Part shown: piece after piece, positions 27,723 to 37,609 of the stretch
Layout: the number at the start of each line of letters is the position of its first letter
How positions within the stretch are numbered: position 1 is the stretch's first letter
NCBI GenBank assembly: GCA_000171875.1
Contig: ABHI01000001.1
Span: forward strand, 693,001 to 757,000
Length of the DNA stretch: 64,000 bases
Source of the DNA: Flavobacteriales bacterium ALC-1
GTDB taxonomy: Bacteria > Bacteroidota > Bacteroidia > Flavobacteriales > Flavobacteriaceae
Direction: 5' to 3'
Position numbers and translations under genes: made by a program
The notes under the pieces: model-generated
Told to the model about the DNA's origin: nothing
The model's database searches: none
Seen by the model: only the letters and a program-made list of their open reading frames with translations

Positions 27723-27769
27723 ATAAAATTATTTACATTATATGGGCAAGACAAAAGCTAAGAAAACAA

Positions 27770-30052
27770 CTATTTCTGTTGCCTTTTTTCTCGTTCTTGA
27801 GCATCTATAACAGAAATTGCAGTCATATTTACAATTTCATCAACACTTGCGTCTAGTTGCAAAATGTGCACGGGTTTTGCCATACCCATCATTATTGGAC
27901 CAATAGATTCTGCTTTATTAAGCTCCTTAAGTAACTTATAAGTAATATTTGCTGAATCTAAATTTGGAAAAATAAGTGTATTCACTTTTCGGCCAGCTAA
28001 TTTTGAAAATGGAAAAATATCTTGAAGCATCTTAGGGTTTAATGCAAAATCTGCTTGTAACTCACCATCTACAATCATGTCTGGGTAGGCTTTATGTAAA
28101 TAAGAGACAGCTTCTTTCACTTTCTCTGCTCGTGGATTTTCTGAAGACCCAAAGTTAGAATAAGATATCATTGCTGTTACTGGCTCTATACCAAACATCT
28201 TAGTAACACGAGATGTCATACGTGCTATTCTTGCTAAATCCTTTGCATTTGGTTTAATGTTTATAGATGTATCGCTTAAAAACATAGGACCTCGTTGGGT
28301 CATCATTACATTGGTCGTTGCGACTCTAGAAACACCATCAGCCATACCTATTAATTCTAACATTGGCTTAACTACAGAAGGATAACTACGAGAATAGCCT
28401 GTTATTAGAGTATCAGCATCACCTTCATTTACCATCATTGCTGCATAATAGTTTCGCTCTCGCATTTTCTTTTCAGCAGAATATATAGTAACCCCTTGTC
28501 GCTTACGTTTTTCCCAATACGCCTTAGCATATCTGTTTTTTCGTTCTAATTCTTCATCAGATTTAGGATCAATGATTGGAATATCTGCATCAAAGTCAAT
28601 CTCTTTCATTAGACTAATAATGGTATCTTTTCTTCCTAAAAGAATAGGATGCCCCACACCCTCATCATAAACAATTTGAGCAGCTTTTAATACATCTAAT
28701 TGATCTGCTTCTGCAAAAACGACACGTTTAGGATTTGTTCTCGCCCTACTTAAAAGCATGCGGACTAATTTATTATCATTCCCTAAACGTTCTAATAATG
28801 AGTTTTTATAACGTTCCCAATCTTCAATTGGTTCTTTAGCGACACCACTTTCCATAGCAGCTTTTGCAACTGCAGGAGGTACTTCTGCAATCAATCTAGG
28901 ATCGAATGGTTTTGGAATAATATAATCTTTACCAAAAGTGAGACGCGTTTCTGCATAAGCAATATTTACTTGCTCTGGCACTGGCTCTTTAGCGAGTTTA
29001 GACAACGCTTTAACTGCAGCCATTTTCATAGCTTCGTTAATCTTTGTTGCTCGTACATCGAGTGCTCCTCTAAAAATAAAAGGGAAACCTAACACATTAT
29101 TCACCTGATTAGGGTGATCACTGCGACCGGTCGCCATAATAATATCATCTCTTGTATCTACTGCCAATTGATAGCTAATTTCTGGATTTGGATTAGCCAT
29201 TGCAAATACAATAGGGTTGGCAGCCATGGATTTTAGCATTGCAGGCGTTACAATATCTGCCATAGATAAACCAATAAAAACATCAGCATCTTGCATGGCT
29301 TCATCTAGTGTATCAATTGTTCTATGCGTTGCAAACTCTGCTTTTTGCTTAGTTAGATTTTCTCTGTCTTTTCTAATGACACCTTTACTATCTAGCATCA
29401 CGATATTTTCACGATTTGCTCCGCAAGACTGGTATAAACGTGTACAAGAAATTGCAGCTGCACCTGCTCCACTGACCACAATCTTTACTTCGCCTATTTT
29501 CTTTTTTGCTAACTCTAATGCATTTAATAATGCTGCTGCTGAGATAATTGCTGTACCATGCTGATCGTCATGCATTACAGGAATATCTAACTCTTCTTTT
29601 AAGCGACGTTCAATTTCAAAAGCTTCGGGAGCTTTAATATCTTCGAGATTTATACCCCCAAATGTTGGTGCAATATGCTTTACGGTTTCAATAAATGCAC
29701 CCACATCTTCAGTATCAACTTCAATATCAAACACATCAATATCTGCAAAAATTTTAAAGAGTAAACCTTTTCCTTCCATCACAGGTTTTGAGGCTTCTGG
29801 CCCAATATTACCTAAGCCTAAAACTGCTGTTCCGTTTGAAATTACTGCGACTAAGTTCCCTTTAGCTGTGTATTTGTAAACATTATCAACTTCTTTCTCA
29901 ATTTCTAAACAAGGTTCAGCCACACCTGGTGAATAGGCTAAAGATAAATCGCGTTGCGAAGCATATTTTTTGGTAGGTACTACTTTTATTTTTCCAGGAG
30001 TTGGCTTAGCGTGATATACTAAGGCTTCTATTCGCTTACTTTGCTTACTCAT
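27770..30052 (-). CDS. maeB: NADP-dependent malic enzyme with phosphotransacetylase-like domain
   Basis: A cytoplasmic enzyme that decarboxylates malate to pyruvate with reduction of NADP. The N-terminal half (about 1-430) holds the malic and NAD(P)-binding domains: SLAYSPGVAEPCLEI, LPVMHDDQHGTA-type motif (IPVMHDDQHGTAI), and VVSGAGAAAISCTRLY. The C-terminal half (about 435-760) is a phosphate acetyl/butyryltransferase domain (VVFAEADQLDVLKAAQIV, NALVTGYSRSYP-like), which in MaeB enzymes is regulatory and binds acetyl-CoA. The 760-residue length is typical. It sits alone with its own promoter, divergent from the DUF5686 gene. Confidence 0.96.
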   Translation of the reverse strand: MSKQSKRIEALVYHAKPTPGKIKVVPTKKYASQRDLSLAYSPGVAEPCLEIEKEVDNVYKYTAKGNLVAVISNGTAVLGLGNIGPEASKPVMEGKGLLFKIFADIDVFDIEVDTEDVGAFIETVKHIAPTFGGINLEDIKAPEAFEIERRLKEELDIPVMHDDQHGTAIISAAALLNALELAKKKIGEVKIVVSGAGAAAISCTRLYQSCGANRENIVMLDSKGVIRKDRENLTKQKAEFATHRTIDTLDEAMQDADVFIGLSMADIVTPAMLKSMAANPIVFAMANPNPEISYQLAVDTRDDIIMATGRSDHPNQVNNVLGFPFIFRGALDVRATKINEAMKMAAVKALSKLAKEPVPEQVNIAYAETRLTFGKDYIIPKPFDPRLIAEVPPAVAKAAMESGVAKEPIEDWERYKNSLLERLGNDNKLVRMLLSRARTNPKRVVFAEADQLDVLKAAQIVYDEGVGHPILLGRKDTIISLMKEIDFDADIPIIDPKSDEELERKNRYAKAYWEKRKRQGVTIYSAEKKMRERNYYAAMMVNEGDADTLITGYSRSYPSVVKPMLELIGMADGVSRVATTNVMMTQRGPMFLSDTSINIKPNAKDLARIARMTSRVTKMFGIEPVTAMISYSNFGSSENPRAEKVKEAVSYLHKAYPDMIVDGELQADFALNPKMLQDIFPFSKLAGRKVNTLIFPNLDSANITYKLLKELNKAESIGPIMMGMAKPVHILQLDASVDEIVNMTAISVIDAQEREKRQQK

Positions 30053-30072
30053 AATCTAAATGGATTAAGACG

Positions 30073-30102
30073 CAAATATACGTAATGAAAGTTGGTCTGA
30101 AA
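30073..30102 (-). promoter_or_regulatory. Promoter for maeB
   Basis: On the - strand: TTTC (30102-30099), 18-base spacer, TATATTTG (30080-30073). The -7 box is perfect and lies 20 bases before the start codon; the -33 box has one mismatch. Confidence 0.55.
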
Positions 30103-30157
30103 ATTCGATAGTTTTAAAAATTCTATGTTACTTAGTAATTTACAAACCAAAGCTATA

Positions 30158-32530
30158 ATGAAGAAACTCCTTTTTCTAACACTCCTTCTTTTATGTTATA
30201 AAACACTAGCACAAAATTCTAAAAAATTAATATTAATTGATGATCGCACAGAGCAAGTAATACCCTTTGCTAATGTTCTTTTTAGTAAAATAGATTATAA
30301 AGGCACTTCAAGTGATATTGATGGTGTTTTTTATGTACCTAATTCTGTTAAAAGCATAACCATTAGCTACATTGGTTATGAAACCAAAGTATTAATGTTA
30401 GATGCACTCACTTCTCAAATCATAAGTTTAAAACCAAAAGTAAGTGAATTAGATGAAGTTGTAATTGATGGAGAAAATCCTGCGCATCGTATTATTAGAA
30501 ATGCTGTTAGCAATAAAAAATTAAATAATCCAGAGTACTTAAATTCATTTACTTACGAATCTTACGACAAAATTATAATAACCCTTGGTAAACAAAAGAA
30601 CGAAAAAGAAAGAGATACAATCCGAGAAAAAATGGACAGTATCATGAAAGGTTCTTATTTCTTCATCACAGAAACAATAGCTAAACACAAATACTTAAAA
30701 CCACGATTTTCTGAAGATAGCATAATTGCAACTCGGTCTTCAGGTTTTAAAAATCCTAAGTTTGCTATGTTAGCGAATAATTTTCAACCTTTTTCATTCT
30801 ATGATGAACACCTATCGATTCTTGAAAACAATTATCTAAACCCTATTTCTAAAGGTAGTACTCGCAAATATAAGTTCAGATTAAAAGAAGAATATATTCA
30901 AGGTACAGATACCATTTTTGTAATTTCCTTTGAGCCTAAAGCAAATCGTAATTTTGAAGGTCTAAAAGGTCTATTAAAGATTAATTCTAACAAATATGCG
31001 GTTCAAAGTGTTGATGCTACGACTTTTAATTCAGGGAAGTTAGATGTGAAAATTCAACAGAAATACAAGCATGTAAATGACACTTATTGGTTTCCTGAAC
31101 AATTAAATTTTGAAATTAATGTTGGTGAAGGCCTAGGAAGTGTTGCGTATATCGGTAGAAGTTATCTTTCAAAGATTTCACCAAACGCTAATTTAAAGAA
31201 GAAAGAATTCCCATTTGTTTCTGTCACACTTCCTGAAAACGCAGGATTAAAAGATGATACCTTCTGGAAACTGAACAGAAGAGATTCGCTTAACAAAAAT
31301 GAAAAACGTACCTATACCTTTATTGATAGTATTGGCGAAAAGCTAAAACTGGACAAAGTTTTCAACTTATTACCTAGTCTAGTAAAAGGTAGAATTCCGC
31401 TAAATTATCTAGACATTGACCTTACAAGGTTAGGAGGGTTTAATAAATATGAAGGCACAAGGCTCGGTTTAGGGTTATGGACCAATGATGATATTTTTAA
31501 AAATGTATCTGTTGGTGCTTATGTTGGTTACGGCTTTAAAGATGAAGCTTGGAAATATGGTGGAGAAGTTTTGGTTGATGTACCAGGAAAAAAAGATATC
31601 TCAATTAGTCTAAAATATATGAATGACTTAAGAGAGACCGGAATACTCTCTGACAATAGATTTCATAATCCTTTATCACAACGTGTATGGATAGCTAATC
31701 AAATGGATGGTATTGAAGTTTATAGTATTAATACAGAGATGAAACTTTTTAGAAATCTTAATTGGTCTATAGGTTTTAGCAAAGCAGATATTACACCATT
31801 GTATGATTATATGTACTTAAACAATGGAATATCTGTAACTAACTATTCTAATTCAGAGTTTAATATCGGTATAGGTTACCATGTAAAAGAACAGCTAATC
31901 AATAGTTTTGGTATCACTACACGATTACCCAATGATGCTCCTGTTTTTAACTTATCATACTCAAGAGGTTTAAAGGCTACTTTAGGTGGTGATTTTAATT
32001 ATAACAAACTAAGATTTACATTAGATCACAGTATTCTTACCAAAGGTTTGGGTAAAACAATTTATAAGTTAGATTTAGGCTATATAGATAGTTCACTTCC
32101 TTTAGGCTTATTATTTACTGGGGAAGGCGCTTTAGATAAACAGATTCCTTTTGTTGTTAAAAATTATTTTCAGACCGTAAGACCTTATGAGTTTCTTTCA
32201 GATAAGTATGCACACCTCTTTACTGTTCATAATTTTGGTAGATTATTTAATAACAAAGGCTATCTACAGCCAGATGTCTTATTACACAATAATATAGGGA
32301 TTGGCAATCTCTCTGACGTTTCTAATCATATGTTAATTGACTTTTCAACTAAAGAAGAACTGTTTTTAGAAACTGGTTTAGAACTACAAAATCTTTTAAA
32401 AATACCTTATCTAAATATCGGTTATTTAGGTTTAGGTGTTGGCGGTTTTTATAGGTATGGTTATCATAATTTAGAAAAATCTAGTGACAACTTTGCATTT
32501 AAGATTTCTATGGGCTTTAATTTTAAGTAA
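30158..32530 (+). CDS. DUF5686/carboxypeptidase-like regulatory domain outer membrane protein
   Basis: A predicted outer membrane protein of 790 residues. The start at 30158 gives a signal peptide (MKKLLFLTLLLLCYKTLAQ). A CarboxypepD_reg-like beta sandwich follows (about 20-105; FANVLFSKIDYKGTSSDIDG, SYIGYETK), then the DUF5686 region (about 120-790), ending in alternating strands with terminal SMGFNFK typical of a barrel. Members are common in Bacteroidota; some resemble TonB-dependent receptors without a plug. Function unknown. It is transcribed alone, divergent from maeB, and its 3' end meets queG with a 3-base gap. Confidence 0.85.
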   Translation: MKKLLFLTLLLLCYKTLAQNSKKLILIDDRTEQVIPFANVLFSKIDYKGTSSDIDGVFYVPNSVKSITISYIGYETKVLMLDALTSQIISLKPKVSELDEVVIDGENPAHRIIRNAVSNKKLNNPEYLNSFTYESYDKIIITLGKQKNEKERDTIREKMDSIMKGSYFFITETIAKHKYLKPRFSEDSIIATRSSGFKNPKFAMLANNFQPFSFYDEHLSILENNYLNPISKGSTRKYKFRLKEEYIQGTDTIFVISFEPKANRNFEGLKGLLKINSNKYAVQSVDATTFNSGKLDVKIQQKYKHVNDTYWFPEQLNFEINVGEGLGSVAYIGRSYLSKISPNANLKKKEFPFVSVTLPENAGLKDDTFWKLNRRDSLNKNEKRTYTFIDSIGEKLKLDKVFNLLPSLVKGRIPLNYLDIDLTRLGGFNKYEGTRLGLGLWTNDDIFKNVSVGAYVGYGFKDEAWKYGGEVLVDVPGKKDISISLKYMNDLRETGILSDNRFHNPLSQRVWIANQMDGIEVYSINTEMKLFRNLNWSIGFSKADITPLYDYMYLNNGISVTNYSNSEFNIGIGYHVKEQLINSFGITTRLPNDAPVFNLSYSRGLKATLGGDFNYNKLRFTLDHSILTKGLGKTIYKLDLGYIDSSLPLGLLFTGEGALDKQIPFVVKNYFQTVRPYEFLSDKYAHLFTVHNFGRLFNNKGYLQPDVLLHNNIGIGNLSDVSNHMLIDFSTKEELFLETGLELQNLLKIPYLNIGYLGLGVGGFYRYGYHNLEKSSDNFAFKISMGFNFK

Positions 32531-32533
32531 ATC

Positions 32534-33460
32534 TTAACCCTTTAAAAATTTAATATTTCTTGTTAACCCAGAAAATTTAGTTCGTTTTACCGCAGATTTT
32601 TTAAAGACTTTTCTAAACGTATCTTCAGTAATTTCCTCCCAGTCTTTTTTTGACATATTCAATAACTCAGGATATGGATTAAACAAAGGTTCTTTATGTG
32701 GTTTTGAGAATCTATTCCAAGGGCAAACATCTTGGCAAACGTCACAACCAAACATCCACTCATCAAATTGTCCTTTAAATTCTGTAGGAATATTTTCTTT
32801 GAGTTCAATAGTAAAATATGAAATGCACTTGCTTCCATCTACCACATAAGGTTCAGTAATTGCTTCTGTTGGGCATGCATCAATACAAGCAGTACAAGTA
32901 CCGCAATGGTCAGTAACTGAAGTGTCGTAGTCTAATTCTAAATCCATAATGAGTTCAGCTATAAAATAAAATGAGCCTACTTGTTGAGTTAGTAAATTAG
33001 AGTGTTTACCTATCCAGCCTAATCCAGATTTTGCAGCCCAAGCTTTATCTAATACTGGAGCAGAATCAACAAAAGCACGTCCTCCAACTTCTCCTATTTC
33101 ATCTTGAATAAAATGCAACAGTGATTTTAATTTATCTTTTATCACGAAGTGATAATCTGTTCCATAAGCATATTTTGAAAGCTTATATGAATCTTCATTT
33201 TGAAGTTCTGAAGGATAATAATTCAACAATAAAGAGACCACAGATTTTGAGCCTTCTACAAGCAAAGTCGGATCTAAGCGCTTATCGAAATGGTTTTCCA
33301 TATAACGCATTTCACCATGCATGTTCTTATTGAGCCATGTTTCTAATCGAGGTGCTTCTTCTTCTAAGAACTCGGCTTTAGATATACCACAAGACAAAAA
33401 ACCGAGGCGTTTGGCTTCGGTTTTGATAAGTTCTGTATATTTTGATTTGTTGTTTATCAT
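32534..33460 (-). CDS. queG: Epoxyqueuosine reductase QueG
   Basis: The cobalamin- and iron-sulfur-dependent enzyme that reduces epoxyqueuosine to queuosine in tRNA, the last step of the pathway. The 308-residue protein has the N-terminal cobalamin-binding region ([36 protein letters not shown]) and two [4Fe-4S] motifs ([12 protein letters not shown] and [11 protein letters not shown]). The C-terminal HEAT-repeat extension of some homologues is absent, as is common in Bacteroidota. It follows ruvB at a distance of 64 bases that hold two small hairpins of a repeat type (33470-33514). Confidence 0.95.
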   Translation of the reverse strand: MINNKSKYTELIKTEAKRLGFLSCGISKAEFLEEEAPRLETWLNKNMHGEMRYMENHFDKRLDPTLLVEGSKSVVSLLLNYYPSELQNEDSYKLSKYAYGTDYHFVIKDKLKSLLHFIQDEIGEVGGRAFVDSAPVLDKAWAAKSGLGWIGKHSNLLTQQVGSFYFIAELIMDLELDYDTSVTDHCGTCTACIDACPTEAITEPYVVDGSKCISYFTIELKENIPTEFKGQFDEWMFGCDVCQDVCPWNRFSKPHKEPLFNPYPELLNMSKKDWEEITEDTFRKVFKKSAVKRTKFSGLTRNIKFLKG

Positions 33461-33469
33461 TAGCTGTGA

Positions 33470-33514
33470 TTCTGAAATAAGTTCAGAATGACAAGTTCCT
33501 TCCTTTTGGGAAGG
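33470..33514. repeat. Two tandem hairpins between ruvB and queG, dispersed-repeat fragment
   Basis: First hairpin: TTCTGAA (33470-33476) and TTCAGAA (33482-33488), continuing into GAATGACAAG. Second hairpin: CCTTCC (33498-33503) and GGAAGG (33509-33514). Such TTCAGAATGACAAG and CCTTCC..GGAAGG units resemble short palindromic intergenic repeats of Bacteroidota. A related segment lies on the other side of ruvB (34551-34620). Neither hairpin has a T-tract. Confidence 0.55.
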
Positions 33515-33524
33515 TTAGGATGAG

Positions 33525-34547
33525 CTAAAATAGTCCACCTTGCGTTGGTCCTTTTATTTTACCTAAATGCTTATAGGCTTGTTCTGTCACCTCACGGCCT
33601 CTTGGCGTACGCATTATAAAACCTTGCTGAATTAGAAATGGTTCATACACTTCTTCAATGGTTTCGGTGCTTTCACTTACAGCAGTTGCAATAGTACTAA
33701 TACCTACTGGACCTCCTTTAAACTTATCTATGATTGTGGTTAGAATTTTGTTATCCATTTCATCCAAACCATGTGCATCCACATTTAAAGCTTCTAAAGC
33801 AAACTTGGCAATTTTAATATCTATTTTACCATCACCTTTAATTTGAGCAAAATCTCTAACACGTCTCAATAAGGCGTTAGCAATTCGAGGTGTGCCTCTA
33901 CTTCGTCCGGCAATTTCTATAGCAGCTTCCATAGAAATAGGCACATCTAATATCGATGCACTACGTTGAACTATGGTTGTTAATAAATCGGTTTTATAAT
34001 ATTGTAGTCGGCTACTAATTCCAAAACGAGCACGCATTGGTGCTGTTAATAATCCTGAGCGTGTTGTAGCTCCAACTAAAGTAAATGGGTTTAAATTGAT
34101 TTGAACTGTTCTGGCATTTGGTCCAGATTCAATCATAATATCAATTTTATAATCTTCCATTGCTGAGTATAAATACTCTTCAACAATTGGGCTTAATCGA
34201 TGTATTTCATCTATAAATAAAACATCCCTATCTTCAAGGTTGGTTAGCAACCCTGCTAAGTCTCCTGGTTTATCCAATACAGGTCCAGAAGTGACTTTTA
34301 TACCAACTTCTAGTTCATTTGACAAGATATGTGCTAAAGTTGTTTTACCAAGTCCAGGAGGACCGTGAAATAAGGTGTGGTCTAATGCTTCATCACGAAG
34401 GTTAGCAGCTTGAACAAAAACTAATAAATTTTCCAACACCTGATCTTGACCTGTAAAATCATCAAACGTTAAAGGTCTTAACTTCTTTTCAACGTCAAGC
34501 TCTTCAGGAGAAAAATTATCGTTAGATGGATTTAGGTTTTCGTTCAT
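33525..34547 (-). CDS. ruvB: Holliday junction branch migration ATPase RuvB
   Basis: The hexameric AAA+ motor that pumps DNA through RuvA-bound junctions. The 340-residue protein has Walker A ([10 protein letters not shown]), Walker B ([10 protein letters not shown]), sensor 1 (LVGATTRSG), the arginine finger region ([11 protein letters not shown]) and the C-terminal winged helix ([19 protein letters not shown]). All catalytic residues are present. It precedes queG on the same strand and has a probable own promoter (34632-34665). Confidence 0.97.
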   Translation of the reverse strand: MNENLNPSNDNFSPEELDVEKKLRPLTFDDFTGQDQVLENLLVFVQAANLRDEALDHTLFHGPPGLGKTTLAHILSNELEVGIKVTSGPVLDKPGDLAGLLTNLEDRDVLFIDEIHRLSPIVEEYLYSAMEDYKIDIMIESGPNARTVQINLNPFTLVGATTRSGLLTAPMRARFGISSRLQYYKTDLLTTIVQRSASILDVPISMEAAIEIAGRSRGTPRIANALLRRVRDFAQIKGDGKIDIKIAKFALEALNVDAHGLDEMDNKILTTIIDKFKGGPVGISTIATAVSESTETIEEVYEPFLIQQGFIMRTPRGREVTEQAYKHLGKIKGPTQGGLF

Positions 34548-34550
34548 AAT

Positions 34551-34620
34551 ATTTCCCGTGTAATCGGAAATCTGTTTAAGTTATAATATGCTAGATTCTT
34601 CGCTTTGCTCTGAATGACAA
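34551..34620. repeat. Degenerate composite repeat in the ruvB leader
   Basis: ATTTCC (34551-34556) and GGAAAT (34566-34571) form a hairpin ending 3 bases before the ruvB ATG. Next to it, AGATTCTTCGCTTTGCTC (from about 34593) runs into TGAATGACAAA. Read on the - strand this is TTTGTCATTC, then a GAGCAAAGCGAAGAATCT block, then a GATTTCC..GGGAAAT hairpin. That layout resembles short dispersed GTCATTC..GAATCT elements found between genes in many bacteria. Confidence 0.5.
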
Positions 34621-34631
34621 AGAAGTCTAAA

Positions 34632-34665
34632 CAAATATAAAGAAAAAGCCTCTCTAAATTAGAAA
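34632..34665 (-). promoter_or_regulatory. Probable promoter for ruvB-queG
   Basis: On the - strand: TTTC (34665-34662), 22-base spacer, TATATTTG (34639-34632). The -33 box overlaps the coxA terminator. The predicted leader of about 80 bases includes the composite repeat at 34551-34620. Confidence 0.45.
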
Positions 34666-34673
34666 GGCTTTTC
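34642..34673 (-). terminator. Intrinsic terminator after coxA
   Basis: AAAAGCCT and AGGCTTTT, extended by five more pairs after one mismatch, form a 13-bp stem. A T-rich tail follows on the - strand. It lies about 25 bases after the coxA stop and closes the act-cox operon. Confidence 0.8.
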
Positions 34674-34697
34674 AATAATATGTCAGGATGAATATAT

Positions 34698-36491
34698 CTA
34701 ATGATGTAATTCTTCTTCTCCGTCTTTCATTGGTACATCCTGAGGCACAAAGTCTTCATCATGTCCTGGCTTACTATAATCATATGGCCAACGGTGAACA
34801 TGAGGAATAGCACCTTCCCAGTTACCATGAATATGTTTTATAGGTGCAGTCCATTCTAAGGTCGTAGACCTCCAAGGATTTTGCACTGTTTTCTTTCCAA
34901 AGAACATGCTAGAAAAGAAATTATATAAATATATGATTTGTACAATACCACCAACAATAGCAAATATTGTAATTACAACATTAGCATTAGCCGTGTCATC
35001 AAACAATGGGAAATTAGAGTTAGTATAGTAACGTCTTGGTAAACCTGCCATACCTATAAAGTGCATTGGGAAAAATACACCATAAGCACAAATTGCAGTT
35101 ATCCAAAAGTGGATATACCCTAAGTTTTTGTTTAGCATACGTCCAAACATTTTTGGATACCAATGATAAATACCAGCAAACATTCCGTAAAGTGCAGAGA
35201 TACCCATTACTAAATGGAAGTGAGCAACCACAAAATAGGTGTCGTGCACATTAATATCCAAGGCACTATCCCCTAAGATGATTCCTGTTAAACCACCTGT
35301 AATGAAGGTAGAAACAAAACCAATAGAGAACAACATGGCGGGATTCATTTGTACATTCCCTTTCCATATGGTCGTAATCCAGTTAAAAGCTTTTACAGCT
35401 GATGGAATGGCAATCAATAAAGTTGTGAATGTAAATACAGAACCTAAGAATGGATTCATCCCTGAAATAAACATATGGTGTCCCCAAACTATGGTCGATA
35501 AAAATGCGATGGCTAATATAGAAGCAATCATGGCTCGATAACCAAAAATTGGCTTACGTGAGTTGGTTGCCATAATCTCAGATACTAATCCCATAGCAGG
35601 TAAGATTACGATATATACCTCTGGGTGTCCTAAGAACCAAAATAAGTGTTCAAATAATACTGGAGAACCCCCTTGATAATGCAAGACTTCACCTTGTATA
35701 AATATATCTGATAAGAAGAATGAGGTTCCAAAACTTCTATCCATTATTAATAATAAAGCTGCCGATAATAATACTGGGAATGAAATCACACCAATAACAG
35801 CTGTGATAAAGAATGCCCAAATTGTTAATGGCAATCTTGTCATTGACATTCCTTTTGTACGTAAATTAATTACCGTAACAATATAGTTTAATGAACCTAG
35901 TAATGATGACGCAATAAAAATAGCCATAGATACTAACCATAAGGTCATACCCATACCAGAACCCCCTTGTGCCATTGGCAAAGCAGATAATGGTGGATAA
36001 ATCGTCCAACCTGCTGCTGCTGGTCCTGCTTCTACAAATAATGATATTACCATTATAACACTAGATAAGAAGAATAACCAATACGATACCATGTTAAGGA
36101 ATCCTGAGGCCATATCTCGTGCACCAATCTGCAACGGAATTAAAAGGTTACTAAATGTACCACTTAGACCAGCCGTTAATACAAAGAATACCATAATAGT
36201 ACCATGTATCGTTACTAATGCTAAGTATATATCTGCATCCATAACACCTTCTGGTGCCCATTTACCTAATAAAGCTTCAAACAATACATTTGGCTCTTCT
36301 GGCCATGCAATTTGCATACGGAACATTATTGACATTAAAACACCAATAACTCCCATTATTGTACCAGTAATAAGGTACTGCTTTGCAATCATTTTATGAT
36401 CTTGACTAAATATATATTTAGTTACAAAAGTCTCTTTATGATGATGTACGTCGTGATCGTCGTGACCGTGTGTTTCTGCTGTTGCTGACAT
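34698..36491 (-). CDS. coxA: Cytochrome c oxidase subunit I
   Basis: The catalytic subunit of an A-family heme-copper oxidase, with twelve or more membrane helices. The metal ligands are visible: low-spin heme His in VTIHGTIMVFF, CuB and cross-linked Tyr in WFLGHPEVYIVILP, CuB His pair in WGHHMFISGM, and heme a3/a histidines in HDTYFVVAHFHLVMG. The EVYI motif places it with oxidases that have the covalent His-Tyr cofactor. The N-terminal 19 residues hold six histidines (THGHDDHDVHHH), an unusual metal-binding-like tail. It is the last gene of the act-cox operon, 31 bases after coxB, and is closed by a terminator. Confidence 0.97.
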   Translation of the reverse strand: MSATAETHGHDDHDVHHHKETFVTKYIFSQDHKMIAKQYLITGTIMGVIGVLMSIMFRMQIAWPEEPNVLFEALLGKWAPEGVMDADIYLALVTIHGTIMVFFVLTAGLSGTFSNLLIPLQIGARDMASGFLNMVSYWLFFLSSVIMVISLFVEAGPAAAGWTIYPPLSALPMAQGGSGMGMTLWLVSMAIFIASSLLGSLNYIVTVINLRTKGMSMTRLPLTIWAFFITAVIGVISFPVLLSAALLLIMDRSFGTSFFLSDIFIQGEVLHYQGGSPVLFEHLFWFLGHPEVYIVILPAMGLVSEIMATNSRKPIFGYRAMIASILAIAFLSTIVWGHHMFISGMNPFLGSVFTFTTLLIAIPSAVKAFNWITTIWKGNVQMNPAMLFSIGFVSTFITGGLTGIILGDSALDINVHDTYFVVAHFHLVMGISALYGMFAGIYHWYPKMFGRMLNKNLGYIHFWITAICAYGVFFPMHFIGMAGLPRRYYTNSNFPLFDDTANANVVITIFAIVGGIVQIIYLYNFFSSMFFGKKTVQNPWRSTTLEWTAPIKHIHGNWEGAIPHVHRWPYDYSKPGHDEDFVPQDVPMKDGEEELHH

Positions 36492-36522
36492 AATCTCTTT
36501 ATCTATTGCTTAAAATGATTTA

Positions 36523-37584
36523 TTATTTGTTTAATGAATTAGCAAACGTTTTTTGGGTTGCCATCCAAGCGTCATATTCTTCTTGTGTTTCTACAATAAT
36601 CTTCATTTGCATATTGTAGTGCGATTTTCCACAAATCTTATTACATAATAACAAGTAATCAAATTCGTAAGTCAATTCTTGACCAGCTTCTTCTATTTCT
36701 GCTTGACGTTCTTTTCTCAGATTATTAATATTCTGAACCTTATCAATTATATCTGGATTTTGACGCATATCTGCAGTAGTTACTGTTGGCGTAAACCCAA
36801 ATTGAGTTACCATACCTGGAACACAGTTCATCTGTGCTCTAAAGTGAGGCATATAAGCTGAGTGCAATACATCTTGTGAACGCATTTTGAATAATACTGG
36901 CCTACCTACTGGTAAATGCAATTCTGTTACAATAACATCATCTTGTGCATTTGGATCATCCTCTGCCACACCTAATATATTAGCTCTATCTAAATCAATT
37001 AATCTTACGTTAGCTTTACCAAGTACATTATCTGCACCACCGTATCTTGCTTTCCAGTTAAATTGCTGAGCATATAATTCTACTATTAACGGATCGTCAT
37101 CTTCGTTCACATTCATGATATCATTCCAAGTGAATAATCCGTAAATAATTAAACCAGCTAAAACAATAACAGGAATAATAGTCCAGATAAACTCTAAAGT
37201 ATTATTATCAGCATAAAACAATGCTTTCTTTCCTTTTTCACCTCTGTATTTATAAGCAAAATAGTGTAATAAGAATTGTGTTATCGTCTGAACAATAAAG
37301 ATGACAACCATTGAGATAATCATTAGATTATCTAAACCAGGGCCATGTGCAGAAGCTGAATTAGACATTAATGGTTGGTCACCTAAATACCAAAAACTTA
37401 AAATGGTAATTACATAGATGAATATTAAAAATCCAATCATTAAATAGCCATTTAGCTTGTTGTCTTTATCATCAGCAACTTGCGTATTTGATGCACCAAC
37501 TTGAGCTAAATCAAAAATCTTTACCATTTGCCACAAGGCAATAGCTACAAAGAGTACAATTATAATCGTTAATAAAGCAGTCAT
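36523..37584 (-). CDS. coxB: Cytochrome c oxidase subunit II
   Basis: The CuA-bearing subunit that accepts electrons from cytochrome c. The CuA site is complete: His241 in QDVLHSAYMPH, then CNKICGKSHYNM with Cys314, Cys318, His322 and Met325. Four hydrophobic stretches (about 3-20, 46-66, 86-110, 132-152) precede the periplasmic cupredoxin domain, two more than in the classical protein. No heme c motif is fused at the C-terminus, so electrons should come from a separate cytochrome or the ActA/ActE hemes. It lies between actF and coxA in one operon. The SCO protein at 9529-10284 is the likely copper donor. Confidence 0.96.
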   Translation of the reverse strand: MTALLTIIIVLFVAIALWQMVKIFDLAQVGASNTQVADDKDNKLNGYLMIGFLIFIYVITILSFWYLGDQPLMSNSASAHGPGLDNLMIISMVVIFIVQTITQFLLHYFAYKYRGEKGKKALFYADNNTLEFIWTIIPVIVLAGLIIYGLFTWNDIMNVNEDDDPLIVELYAQQFNWKARYGGADNVLGKANVRLIDLDRANILGVAEDDPNAQDDVIVTELHLPVGRPVLFKMRSQDVLHSAYMPHFRAQMNCVPGMVTQFGFTPTVTTADMRQNPDIIDKVQNINNLRKERQAEIEEAGQELTYEFDYLLLCNKICGKSHYNMQMKIIVETQEEYDAWMATQKTFANSLNK

Positions 37585-37609
37585 TATCGTTTCTGTTCTT
37601 TTTTAATAA

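Noticed and set aside
27713..27746. Hairpin between maeB and ruvA as a maeB terminator
   Set aside because: It is interrupted by a 3-base bulge and has no T-tract on the - strand.
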